Shown here: positions 18,691 through 27,875 of the stretch, piece by piece
Layout of the letters: every line of letters begins with the position of its first letter
Numbering within the stretch: position 1 is the stretch's first letter
From: Isoetes engelmannii
Lineage: Eukaryota; Streptophyta; Lycopodiopsida; Isoetales; Isoetaceae
Assembly (NCBI GenBank): GCA_011763485.2
Contig: JAANSK020062242.1
Span: 1 to 27,875, forward strand
Length of the DNA: 27,875 nucleotides
Reading direction: 5' to 3'
Made by a program: the position numbers and the translations under genes
The notes under the pieces: generated by a model
Seen by the model: the letters and a program-made list of their open reading frames with translations, nothing else
Database searches by the model: none
What the model was told of the DNA's origin: nothing

Positions 18691-19300
18691 AATGACATGC
18701 ATTTGTCAGTTTATTCTTTGCACAAGTTGATGTATACAAAACCTTTATATGAATGAAAATACATAACAAGCCTTTATGTATGGATAAACGAACAATCACC
18801 ACCCTTACATTCTAAATGGCTATGCTTTTGATAAAAATATTGTGCTTAATGTGAGTATTGTTGCTGAACAGATTTTGTTATACGTAATGCAATTTGTTCT
18901 TTAATAGGTTTTGTGATACCAACATCCATGAGCTAAATCAAGCTGCAGTGGATCTAAAAGGTTAATTTAGGTATTCAAGATTTGCCTTATGCAGTTTATT
19001 TAAATTTATAAATTTGGAACCTTATTACCTCCATAAAACCTCCATTTCATTATTGTAACAAAGGAAAATGTTTCCGTCTAGCTAGAGCTAGAAAAATGAT
19101 AATTATGCTCTTTGCAACTATTTTGTATCTAAGTTGTAACCCTTTTAGGACACATGTTGCAAATATCAAATCTGAAATACATAATTGCCTCTGGCATGTG
19201 TTTCCATGTAACAGCTCATATTGGTCATGAACAAATGCCGGGCTCATGATCTTCAGACCTCCCATGAATCTCAATTCTTATAATGAATGATTCTAGAAGC
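18690..19300. other. No recognised gene
   Basis: AT-rich spacer between the 3' end of the DUF7869-type relic (+) and the 3' end of the ENSA gene (-). It probably holds the polyadenylation region of ENSA at its right edge. Confidence 0.5.
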
Positions 19301-19305
19301 CACAC

Positions 19306-19311
19306 TTTATT
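19306..19311 (-). terminator. Polyadenylation signal of ENSA
   Basis: AATAAA on the - strand lies about 45 nt beyond the proposed ENSA stop codon (19358-19356). Its position favours the model in which the last coding exon is 19393-19356. Confidence 0.5.
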
Positions 19312-19355
19312 GCAAAGTTTATCAGAATATCACACAGAGATTCAAGTTGCTTGCT

Positions 19356-21673
19356 TCAATCTGCGTTGTCTGGACATGCCACTGCAGCTTCACCTGTGCA
19401 TTCAACTTCTAATCTTGATAGTTGTTTTTGGCAAGGAGCAATTTGTATGTCACAAACTTAAAGCAAAATTTACCTTCTTCATCAGAAGGCACATATGCTG
19501 ATTTTCTCGAAGGACGTGGTTGATGGGGCGTCGGCTGCAGTTATTAACATGTTTAGCTGAAGCATCATATTATGGGAAATAAAAGACAAAACGCAGCCAA
19601 GAGAAAAACCAAACAGGAAAAATATAAGTAATCATCCACATAGCAACCGTATCAAATGTAACACCTCTGCTATAAGAGACAACCAACAATAAGTAGGATT
19701 TCACTACAAATTTTACACTTAAGTTCAGCTGCCAGTGCTCCTACTATGGCTTTAACAAGGAAGAGCATCTTGTTATCTCAATAAACAAAAAGGGCATGAA
19801 AGAGCACACAAATAAATGTAGTCTTTTCTTTACTGTATGTGCATGCATATACTTAGCCCATATTAAACTGTCAAACTTCCCTGAGAAAAAGGAAAGGCGC
19901 CTGGATTGAAGAAGAAAAATGAGTACCTGAAGCTTAGGCCGAAGAGCCTCGATTGGTCCTTTGGGTTTCTGACCCACTCGTTCTCCTTGCTGTAAGGACA
20001 GGAATCTCTTAAGGATCATCCCTAAGATGGAAATCGTTTCTACATGCATTTACTAGTATAACACCACAGTCTAAATGCACATATGATTATCAGCGAATAT
20101 CCAAATAATGGGCATCAGTGATCCATGAAGAAGGTTGCAATTCATAAATAGTTGCAGACGTGTTAGTGGTAAATACTGGAGCATTAGAAACAAAAATTTA
20201 ATACCTATTAATCACTGAAAGGCATACTTTTCACCAAAAATCGTATATACACACTAAGAAATAAACCTAAAATATCCATCCATATAGTGAGCTAAGCTAA
20301 CCTTGCCAAGCGCCCAGTCTGCAGAGTCAAAAAATGCACGCTCATGATCCTGTATAAGAAAAGCAAAACAGAAGGAAATCAAACATCTGATTGAGGATGC
20401 AAGGAAGAAATTAGACAAGTAATCTGAAAATTCAATAGACCTTGGAGATGAGGGGTGGTTTCTTTGGAGCTAGACCCCCATATTTTTTCTTCAGTACTGC
20501 TTCCTGCAATCAGATTTTCAGAACTTAGAAAGCTGAAACACAGCATATCAGTCGCCTGTTGACTAATGTTAAAGTTGATCAGGCTCATTGAAATGGTTTG
20601 CATTTCCCTTATTATAATAACTAGAACTGGTGCCAATCTGTACTTCTGATGCATATTTACTGTTGGGGAGTTTTTTTACTTCCTATGTTCACAAATGTAC
20701 TATGATTCCATTTTCTTTATCTCTGCAATGTTGTTTTCCATCATGCAGAACAGATTAAGTCAACTTTTTGATAAATCTGTTCAATAGCACGAAAAGTCTA
20801 TTCCCTGTCAATCTTATAGAAGGAAGATCATAAAGACAATCTTTAGAGCACAAAAAGGGTGCAGAAGAAATCTACGACTTCAGAATGTAAGAATACCTTA
20901 GGACTTTCAAAGGGATCACCTTCATTGCATTAAGATAAATCCTATTTTATCCATTAAGTCATTTTCTCCTCAAAGAACCAACAATTATTGAACAACTGAT
21001 ATGCCAAACAGTGACCTAGGCTATATTGTGTGAAACGACATGATGGAAGAACTGGAGTTCAGCATGCACAGATGTAGCACCTGTTCTTGAGAAGAGGGCA
21101 TCTTTTGATCTTCAGTACCTTCATCAAGAATCACCTCTTCAGTGGTCTCATCTTCCTTGAATGGCTCTGTTTCTCCCTTGTGTTCTTCCCTGTGAAAAAT
21201 AATGCGCGTGTAAGAAAGAAACTAGATTCTCCTTCACTTCTTTGCAGAAACAAAGAATTCACGACGGTTTTCCACCCATTTCCTGGGGTTCTTTCTCAAT
21301 CCCATTCTACTTTACTTGTTAGTCATACATGGCAACATATAAGACTACATCCAAACCAGCCTGTACTCGCAGATCAGCTTGTCTCCAGAGATCTGAACCA
21401 AGACAAATTGTGGGATGTCCAAGATTCTAAGCATACAGTGCTTTACGAGTAGCCTATTAAAAGAAATGGATAAAATATGATTGTATACGCAAGCATTGTA
21501 GATCGACTAGTAAACTGCAAGCTAAGCTAGAAAGAATCAGGCGAGCCACATGCAGCAGGCAATAACTACATTGTACCTATGATCATAGGCTGATTAAGAA
21601 GAAAATTAGATCCTAGAAATGGGCAAGAAAGACACAGCAAAGATCGAGTTGTAAAGAAAAATTAAGCATACAT
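19356..21673 (-). CDS. ENSA: Endosulfine (ENSA/ARPP-19) family protein, split start codon
   Basis: Exons on - are: exon 1 ending 21672, 21189-21081, 20503-20441, 20349-20302, 19989-19927, 19534-19474 and 19393-19356. Introns are GT-AG (482, 577, 91, 312, 392 and 80 bp). The product of about 127 aa has an acidic N-terminus (MEEHKGETEPFKEDETTEE), then KKKYGGLAPKKPPLISK, the core DHERAFFDSADWALGK, QKPKGPIEALRPKLQ and a basic PTPHQPRPSRKSAYVPS tail. In the family, Greatwall-type kinase phosphorylates the Ser of FDSxDY/W (here Ser67), and the protein then inhibits PP2A-B55 to permit mitosis. The start is the notable point: exon 1 ends ...GGCAAT and exon 2 begins GGAAGAAC, so ATG forms only after splicing. 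If the intron after 19474 is retained, the protein ends differently at a TAG near 19417. All key residues are intact, so it is probably functional. Confidence 0.9.
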
Positions 21674-21800
21674 TGCCGGAGAGAGCGGCTACCAAATGGC
21701 AACGGAGGAGGGCCAAGGTCGACGGAATCAGTGCTTGCTCCTTCTCCATGGGCTCAACAACACAGCTTGTATTTGGGAGCCGTATACGATCATATCTGTA
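21674..21800 (-). promoter_or_regulatory. ENSA leader exon with overlapping upstream ORF
   Basis: The leader exon carries an ATG at 21749-21747 (MEKEQALIPSTLALL). Its frame differs from the main one, continues across the first splice junction and stops about 39 codons later inside exon 2, overlapping the main start. Such an overlapping uORF would reduce ENSA translation if transcription starts upstream of 21749. The transcription start is not visible from the sequence, so the uORF may or may not be in the mRNA. Confidence 0.4.
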
Positions 21801-21942
21801 CGTAGTGCTTCATTGTACGTGGATCATGTTTTTGTTTTTTTCCAAATAAACAATAATTGAGGCTGAAGCTGCATTTGTTGGCAAAAAGTACTTATATTGT
21901 CTGTTTTCGTATGGCCTCAATTGAAAAAAAAAAAAATCTCCC

Positions 21943-22216
21943 TTTAGGGGGTTTCCCATGGGCATGGTTCTGGCGATATCTACAGCAACAGATGAGGTTC
22001 GGATGAGGTTTGGGACCTGCACAAAAAATATCTCATCCCTGCTACTTGCGCTCAGGTCTTGGACCTAGATTTCATCTAATGGCTGATATTTTTTTCTCAT
22101 GCATCATTCGGCTTAGATCTTCAGAAAAATTTCTTCAGGTTTGTTGATCCATGGGAACCCAGAACCTTGCTCTAGATGAGCATTCGGGTTTCAAGCTCCA
22201 TGGGAAACCCCCCTTA
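21943..22216. mobile_element. MITE-like element with ~18-bp terminal inverted repeats
   Basis: The left end TTTAGGGGGTTTCCCATGG (21943-21961) and the right end CCATGGGAAACCCCCCTTA (22198-22216) are inverted copies with one indel and one mismatch. They enclose about 236 bp that code for nothing recognisable. Internal GGTTTCCC/GGGAACCC-like pieces (for example CCATGGGAACCC at 22149-22160) add further foldback potential. A TAGGG-type end is compatible with hAT-type MITEs, but no 8-bp target duplication was found. It lies about 190 bp upstream of the ENSA leader and so may touch its promoter. Confidence 0.65.
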
Positions 22217-22219
22217 GAA

Positions 22220-22860
22220 TGGCCATGTTTATGACCATTTCAACTTTCAACCTCTCGGATGGAAAAAAAATTATATGGTGTTTTACTTGCCAGTTGAGGT
22301 TGGGGTCTTGACATAGGATGGCCACAGAGGTTGCAATGGGTGGGGCATTCTTCAAAGACTGTGGAAAATTAGATTCATGCATAATGCTATTCTAATATGT
22401 GTGGTGGGGGACATTTTAATTCAGATCCAAGCATATGCTGTTCTAATATGCATGCCTACGCATATACGATGCCTAATTGTTAGCTCTACTCGTCTACTAG
22501 TGTTTCTTGTACCAATTTAGAATACCATATCTGCAGTAGTTAACAAGTGTAATTGTAATACACTTACAAATGAGCCGGGGGCCAGGGGAGGGGGTAGATC
22601 ATTAGCCAAATAGTGGGATTATGGCGTATCCTAAGCATATCTGAAGATTTGGCACTTGTGGTTTTGTCAAAGTTCCATCTAAGATGAACTATTTCATATT
22701 GCTTGAAAGGTGCTTTTATGCTTTCAATTGAAGAACCACCTTCTTTTTCTTCTTTGAACATCATGAATTTGTCATGTTATGAGCACTGAAAATGGTCATA
22801 TTTGCTTTAAACTCTGTCAACAATAAATGTGCAGGAATGGTAGCATATATGAGGATAAAG
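22220..22860. other. No recognised gene
   Basis: AT-rich with short frames only. ATATGC-type words recur at about 22380-22450 (ATAATGCTATTCTAATATG versus ATATGCTGTTCTAATATG), suggesting another small local duplication. Confidence 0.45.
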
Positions 22861-22863
22861 TAA

Positions 22864-23822
22864 AGGGAAAAACTACAAAATGCCCTTATGTTTTGCCGGA
22901 ATTTCATCATATGCCCATGAGTTTTTATTTACTCACAAATGACCTTGGTCAACGTATATCTTTCTGTACATTTTCAAGTTTTATGACATGCCCTTCACTT
23001 GTTTTGTATTTAACATAATGCCCTTTTTCAATGAATATTTTTGGGCGCCTCTTTTGGATCATTTATTGCACGATTCCTGAAAGGGAAAAGCAAGGCACCG
23101 ATATCCTACTCCAACGAATCACTTCAAATCCAGTATGCTCCAACAGATTGTTTCTGGACTGCCATCGATCTTGCTCAGGGTCGAATTTGCTCACAAAAAA
23201 TTTGCAAGATCGAATCGCCTTTGAATCATTTAGCTGCCAACGATTCTCTTCAGATGTCGTTTTTGCTCCCCCTGGGCAGATGTTCCCGGGCGCCTACAGA
23301 AGGTTTCTACCACCGCCTTTCGCCTGTGGCGTCTTCTCACAGCAACATCCTGGAGGTCATTTTGCTGCCAACGATTCTCTTGAGAGACCATTTTCTTATC
23401 ACAGAAATTTGAGCTGACATGTTGCTCTTGCTCATCCTTGGGCAACGATTTTATTGCTCAATATTCTTTTGTAAAAAGTCTTGGAGTCTCTTGATTCTAT
23501 TTTGTGAAGCAAGGAGCTAAAACTTAAGGGTATTTTGTGAATTTTGCAACATTGACATTTGTAAACAACTCAGGTTATGTTGCTGAAGGACATTTCAATA
23601 CTTTGCCTAAATCTTAAGGGCATCTTGTGAATTTTCTACCTTTTAAAATTTGAAACGAAAACACGTTATAAGACTCAAGAGCATTTTGGGAATTCAAAGG
23701 AAACGTAAGGGCATTTGAAGAATTAACGTAATTTTAAGGGTATTTGAATAATTTTCAAAAATACAAAATACACTGTATCTTGACCAAGGGTGTTTGGTGA
23801 ATTTTATGTGAAGCTATTTCCT
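22864..23822. mobile_element. Inverted-array foldback element with ~30-bp periodic units
   Basis: The left arm (22864-23030) has five degenerate units with AATGCCCTT-like cores starting near 22881, 22912, 22940, 22989 and 23019. The right arm (23520-23822) has at least seven units of the reverse form, AAGGGCATTT..GTGAATTTT, near 23526, 23586, 23616, 23677, 23707, 23736 and 23786. Most spacings are close to 30 or 60 bp. The outer left end GGGAAAAACTACAAAATGCC and the outer right end GAAGCTATTTCC are roughly inverted copies, as in Mutator-like elements with repetitive TIRs. The roughly 490-bp centre is GC-richer, with frames of up to 128 codons that match nothing known. No target-site duplication was recognised. 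Confidence 0.6.
23233..23381 (+). repeat. 18-bp direct repeat inside the foldback element
   Basis: GCTGCCAACGATTCTCTT occurs at 23233-23250 and again at 23364-23381 (offset 131 bp) in the central part of the element, so the centre itself has duplicated material. Confidence 0.85.
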
Positions 23823-23959
23823 CTATAAATACCTGATATAAAATTGAAAAGCTAAATGTACAAAACATAAAGTTTGATAGCAAAAAAATATAGGGTGCTA
23901 CCAAGTTTATATACCTCAGCATGTTTATATAACCGTTGAAGATCTCATAAACCGGTTGT

Positions 23960-25330
23960 TTAAGTTTTGAGCTTCTTAGCCTCAGCCCTAATTGCCTCCT
24001 CCATCCTAAGCTCTTCACAAAATGTTGCATTGATGATGTGGACCAGATCGCTCATGTCTGGTCCCTTGTACTTTCCCCTGAAGTTTAGCTCTTGTGATTG
24101 TTGTGGGAGCATTGCTCCTATATGCCACCCCAAAATTGAGGCTTGGATCCATCTGTGATGGTCCATCATGCGCATCACATCATGCACATCAGGGGATTTT
24201 ACATGTGCCATGATGTTGTCAAAGTCAAAGCCACTAGCATTGGATTCATGATGTGGAGTGCTATTGCCTAGGTTGAAGACCTCATACCTCATGTGCTCCA
24301 CATCCTAGACTTTGCATACCAGCTTGTTTCATCCCCATCTTGCTCATCACTTTCCTCTTCATCATCTTCATTTTCAGATCTATGTTGTTGTATCTACACT
24401 GCCACTTTGAGTGCTACTACCTTTCCATTCGACCTGCCTAGATGCATCTCTAGTTGGGAGAGGCTCTAACCTTTATGTTGTCAAAGGGTAAATTCAGTAG
24501 CTCCACACCCATCCTTTATGTTATCTGGAGTTAAACCAACCTCATTGCATTGGAGATTATTTTAGCAACTCATCTCTCATAGGTTCCTACTTGCGCTTCA
24601 TCAACATGTATTGGGCTCTCATCCCTCTAAAGGTAGCTTTGAAGGGGGAAATGGGTTATAGCCTATGAGAGGAGCAGGGAGCAAAGCAAAGTGAATGCCA
24701 TACTCTTTTTGTAACCAATATCACTTCTAAATCAACATGGTTACTATGGCCATCCAAAAAGCACATATATGGCCTTAATGGAGAGACACCTCTAGGAACT
24801 CTCATTTGTAAATGAGTTAGCTATGACTTGAAGAGTTATGTGGTCATCCATCCTGCTGCACTGCCCGAACTGCTCCTTCCTCACACCTACTTATGTAATT
24901 TGCATTCATCCTTTTCCCCTTATTTGGAAGCCTAAAGCCCTACGCATTCCCACATACTAGAATGGTAACCCATTTCCCTCGAGTTCATGATAATTTGACT
25001 AACATCTTGAGCACCTTTTCTTGCAATGATCTTTAGACCTCTAACTTTGCTTCTCTATACATGTCTCATAAACATTCCATACCTTGGATGGGGGGCGAAA
25101 ATTCATCATATATTGATCTAAGGCCCGAGTAGAGCATGTCAATTTCTGCTGGTTCATGGGTAGTGCACGAGTCCTTTCTAATGTCTGTGCATTTCTCAAA
25201 CTGATCTCAGGATGCGTCTATCTGAAGAGTTTTCTCCATTTGTTACCTGACAAGCAACAATTCATGGACCTCTGGGCTGCCTTCTCCTTCATGAACTTAG
25301 AGTCACCCCGATACCCGAAGTTGCCCTGTC
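23960..25330 (-). pseudogene. pogo-like (Tc1/mariner, DDE_1) transposase relic
   Basis: Read on -, the blocks appear in family order across shifting frames. First is a CENP-B-type HTH remnant, HPEISLRNAQTLERTRALPM (25214-25155). Next is WNVYETCIEKQ at about 25076, where the family has a catalytic D-E-T/S; the Asp is Tyr here (25070-25068). Then come IIARKGAQDVSQI, NSRE plus WVTILVCGNA (24972-24943), GWMTT at the usual place, and LDGHSNHVDLEVI with the second catalytic Asp (about 24757). An acidic linker follows (SENEDDEEESDEQDGDE, about 24365), then an open C-terminal frame of 113 codons (24301-23960) that I do not recognise, including DVHDVMRMMDHHRW. Several stops and frameshifts, plus the Asp-to-Tyr change, make it inactive. 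Its upstream limit is uncertain. Confidence 0.7.
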
Positions 25331-25429
25331 TAAAGCCAGTGCCATGGTTGCACCAGAACGTGTTCCTATGCCTCTGGAACAAAATGAAACAAATGGCAGA
25401 ATGAAACAAGTGTCGGAACGACGTCCGAA

Positions 25430-25740
25430 ACAAAATTAAAAACTACTAACAGTTAGCATCATGAGAGCTAAAATATATATTAGCAAATAGGAGCTCATCT
25501 AGCTCAGGTACACTAGTAGCGGCAGTACAAAATTGTCCAACATCAAAAAAAAAAAAAAAAAGTACATATGTGCCAATTTCCTATAACTGTAGAAGATAGG
25601 GACTGATCTAGCTAATAAGTATAAGAATAGCAATAGTTCAGATCTGGTTCATCTCACAAAAGATTACATAAGGAAGCATACTTTTGTATGATTGTAGTAG
25701 ATATTACCTAAAAGTAAAAACCACATCGTTTAGGCCTACA
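25430..25740. other. Spacer with an A-run between two transposase relics
   Basis: No gene was recognised. An A-run of about 17-19 bases at 25545-25561 could be the tail of a retroposed element inserted on + or a simple repeat. Confidence 0.5.
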
Positions 25741-27519
25741 TCATTCTTCGTTTTCGTCTATATTAGATTCTTCGTCGTCTTCTTCATTTTCATCTATAAC
25801 CCACTCATCTTCTATTTCAGTTTCATAATCTTCTGCTTTCTGTAGCTCAAAAGGATCCTCTTCCTCTTCAGTTTTTGTATCATCTGGATCTGGGTGGTCA
25901 ATCTCTACTGCAACAGTGGATGAAGAAGCTAAATCACATGCATGAGATCGTGATCTAGTGTGATGAAAATCTGCCTCCACATTTCATGATACAAAAGAGA
26001 ATATGCGTCTCTATCTGCTGGCTTGATTATGGGCACTTTATCAGTGGGAATTTAAATGATATTGAACTTGTCAATATTCACTTGCCTTGCAGATGGCATA
26101 AGCTTAAAACTTTCTAACAATTTCATATTGTCTCTACAATAGATGAGTCTCTCAAGTTGACTCAACTTTAACCCGTTGCGCTGCTTAGTTTGTATCAGGG
26201 AATAAGAGCTTCAATTCCGTTCACATGAGCCTGAAGAACATTCTTGAGACAAGATGCCCAATGCCAATTTTTGCAGTTCAAGAGTAGCTGATCCATATGA
26301 TTCCCACCAAAATATAGGCTTTAACATACTCTCTCTTTTCCTTACAGCAGGAATAGCAAACAATCCTACATTGTTTCTAAATGTGCATAGCTATTCATTC
26401 AATACTTGCTGCATAATATCATCCTCAAATATCTTGGTGAGATATTCATGCCATCCTTGGTTGAGATCAACATCTTTATATTGAGTTTGGGACCACCATA
26501 AAGGGTACAAGATGTGCGCAACTGCATGTATTGATTGATCTTCTCAACTACCTCATTGATGGCTTTCACAGAACTAGAGCCAAGAGCTTGGTGAGTATTC
26601 TCAACCTATTTCATGGTCTCCTTAAGTATATCCATGAACTCATAAATTAAACTAAATGTGCTACCTTTCATGTCTGTGATACATAAAACATTGTAGATTG
26701 GAATTACAATTGCCTCCATATTATTCCAGAGGTCTGTATCATAGCAGGTTCTTTGTGCTTTTAATGCATCAGCCTCCCTATGACCTTTCCATGCCATCCA
26801 TGGATCTGATACAAAAATCCTTATAAGATGCTCACGGACACGTAATAACCTTTCAAGCATGATATATTGGTAAGCAAATATGTTGCTTGATGGTTGCAAG
26901 AGTTCAAGGGGACTGCTTTCTCTATAAATATTTAAAGCAGAGGGTTTTGTAAGGAAGAGACTTACTAGTTCAGCAAACCGTTCAATCACCTTACCTACCC
27001 AAGGTTGGCGATGTCTTCAAGGAGTAGATCTGGTAAGATAGTTTACTCCTTCTCAAGGTACTTGCGTCCCATACTCTTGCAAGGGCTTACCCAGGGCTAC
27101 GCAAGGCGTCCAGAAGACAGTTGAGTACTCCTTCTCAAGGTACTTGCGTCCCATCACTTGAAATTAGGTCCGTTATCACTTATGACTTGGACAACATTTT
27201 CTGCCCCAATTTCTTGAATCTCTTTATAAATGAACTTGCCACTAACTTTTAGACCAGCCTTTGAACAATCAATAGCACGAGGGAAGATTGTGCCCACACA
27301 ATTAGAGATCATGATGTTCATGACATGTCTACGCCTTCTATCTATCCAACCATCCGTTATGATCGAGCATCCATACTTGGCCCTCTTAGCTTTTATTGGT
27401 TTAAGTTCTTCAGTTACAATCACTATCTCCTTATTCAATTCTTGCTGCCTCATTGTATTATATTCCAGTCCCTTCCATGTTGTACCTACTTGGGCCACTG
27501 CACTTATCATCCTCTTCCA
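25741..27519 (-). pseudogene. hAT transposase relic (DUF659 type)
   Basis: On -, the first frame (27519-27154) gives ELKPIKAKRAKYGCSIITDG, then the DUF659 core GWIDRRRRHVMNIMI, and AENVVQVISDNGPNFK. A damaged part with a 29-bp duplication follows (27154-27044), which still shows YSTVFWTPC and LLLEDIANLG. Next come KVIERFAELVSLFL, LLRVREHLIRIFVSDPWMAW, AHILYPLWWSQTQYKDVDLN, and the hAT dimerisation block ERN*SSYSLIQTKQRNGLKL, in which the conserved Trp is TGA (26213-26211). Another stop (26054-26052) and a frameshift precede an acidic C-terminus (25980-25741). A BED zinc finger is not seen, and the relic is cut at its 5' side by unrelated sequence near 27520. It is clearly inactive. Its acidic tail, rich in Glu and Asp, is typical of plant members. 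Confidence 0.85.
27044..27154. repeat. 29-bp direct duplication inside the hAT relic
   Basis: A 29-bp segment beginning TACTCCTTCTCAAGGTACTT occurs at 27044-27072 and 27126-27154 without mismatch (offset 82 bp). The segment between and one copy disrupt the transposase frame, so the duplication is later than the element's insertion and inactivates it. Confidence 0.95.
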
Positions 27520-27803
27520 TTGTATTGTGCGTAAGACATTGAAAGATAGATTGCGGGAGATTGCACATTATAATGCACCTGCACACCTCCAACCTAGCAC
27601 CTTTTTTTGTCTGCACTTGTACAACTTGCTTTAGTGAGTTTTCCTTGTCCCCCCGCCTGTCTATTTTGTGTTGGAGATTAGTCCCCTTTCTTCTGTTCTG
27701 ATGATGGAGCTTTGCCCTCTAGTTTCTATTTGGGTTTATGCCCCTCTTTTTTGTTTGAGTCCCATAACCCAATTGGGTTCTCGTGGATGATAAAAAGTTT
27801 ATC
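27520..27803 (+). mobile_element. Possible non-LTR retroelement 3' end
   Basis: A frame ending at 27634 (...NAPAHLQPSTFF) is followed by T-rich, G/C-poor untranslated sequence with repeated TGCCCCTC/TTTTTTGTTTGAG words. A small hairpin GATAAA-AAG-TTTATC (27789-27803) then leads directly into a pentanucleotide array. LINEs and SINEs often end with a small hairpin followed by a simple-repeat tail, and the junction at about 27520 cuts the hAT relic. No reverse transcriptase motif is present in the window, so the class is inferred from layout only. Confidence 0.3.
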
Positions 27804-27875
27804 TTACCTTACCTTACCTTACCTTACCTTACCTTACCTTACCTTACCTTACCTTACCTTACCTTACCTTACCTT
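27804..27875. repeat. (TTACC)n tandem array at the window edge
   Basis: Fourteen perfect TTACC units plus two bases run to the last base, so the array continues outside. The unit resembles neither the plant telomere repeat (CCCTAAA) nor a known centromere satellite unit. It is probably a microsatellite or a retroelement tail. Confidence 0.95.

Noticed and set aside
22827-23018. 63-codon frame on + (MCRNGSIYEDK...)
   Set aside because: It runs through the periodic units of the foldback element arm, so its codons reflect the repeat and not a gene.
27230-27634. 134-codon frame on +
   Set aside because: Most of it is the antisense shadow of the hAT transposase exon on -; only the part beyond 27520 is independent and it is unrecognised.
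27804-27875. Telomeric or CRISPR-like repeat array
   Set aside because: The TTACC unit is a plain microsatellite; plant telomeres are TTTAGGG, and there are no spacers.

Overview
The window is nuclear DNA of a land plant. Two intact-looking intron-containing host genes, with GT-AG introns and plant-type proteins, sit in AT-rich sequence full of transposon relics. The lineage cannot be fixed. The DUF7869-type relic at 17.4-18.7 kb recalls families I associate with ferns, lycophytes and mosses, so a seed-free plant is a guess. Nothing bacterial, viral or organellar is visible.

Host genes. (1) A complete five-exon VTI1-type Qb-SNARE gene lies on + at 7915-9621 (222 aa). (2) A complete endosulfine (ENSA/ARPP-19) gene lies on - at 21749-19356 (about 127 aa). 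It keeps the Greatwall-type FDSADW core, and its start codon appears to be split AT|G by the first intron, with an overlapping upstream ORF. These two genes act in unrelated processes (vacuolar/endosomal membrane fusion and PP2A control).

Gene fragments. A two-exon piece of nuclear poly(A) polymerase carrying the catalytic aspartate motifs lies on + at 2370-2631. A piece of a leprecan/prolyl-hydroxylase-like 2OG-Fe(II) oxygenase lies on - at 6037-5690. Neither has the rest of its gene nearby.

Transposon relics. These are: a possible CACTA-type terminus near 1010-1043; a ZNF862-like hAT transposase C-terminus on + (13917-14620); a decayed DUF7869-type gene on + (17400-18690); a pogo/Tc1-mariner-like DDE transposase on - (25330-23960); a DUF659 hAT transposase on - (27519-25741); a TIR-bearing MITE-like unit (21943-22216); an inverted-array element with a ~30-bp periodicity (22864-23822); and a dispersed repeat present twice in opposite orientation (3770-3927 and 13147-13313).

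Layout: 1-60 poly-G; 61-1860 no recognised gene; 1865-2870 unknown exon-like ORF and PAP fragment; 2870-5400 repeats, hairpins and short tandem duplications; 5400-6040 oxygenase fragment; 6040-7300 pentanucleotide repeat; 7320-9760 VTI1; 9760-13900 mostly unrecognised; 13900-14620 hAT relic; 14620-17400 little recognised; 17400-18690 DUF7869 relic; 19300-21750 ENSA; 21940-23830 non-autonomous elements; 23960-27520 two transposase relics on -; 27520-27875 T-rich tail running into a (TTACC)n array at the window edge. A recurring theme is direct duplication of 25-40 bp, seen at least eight times.
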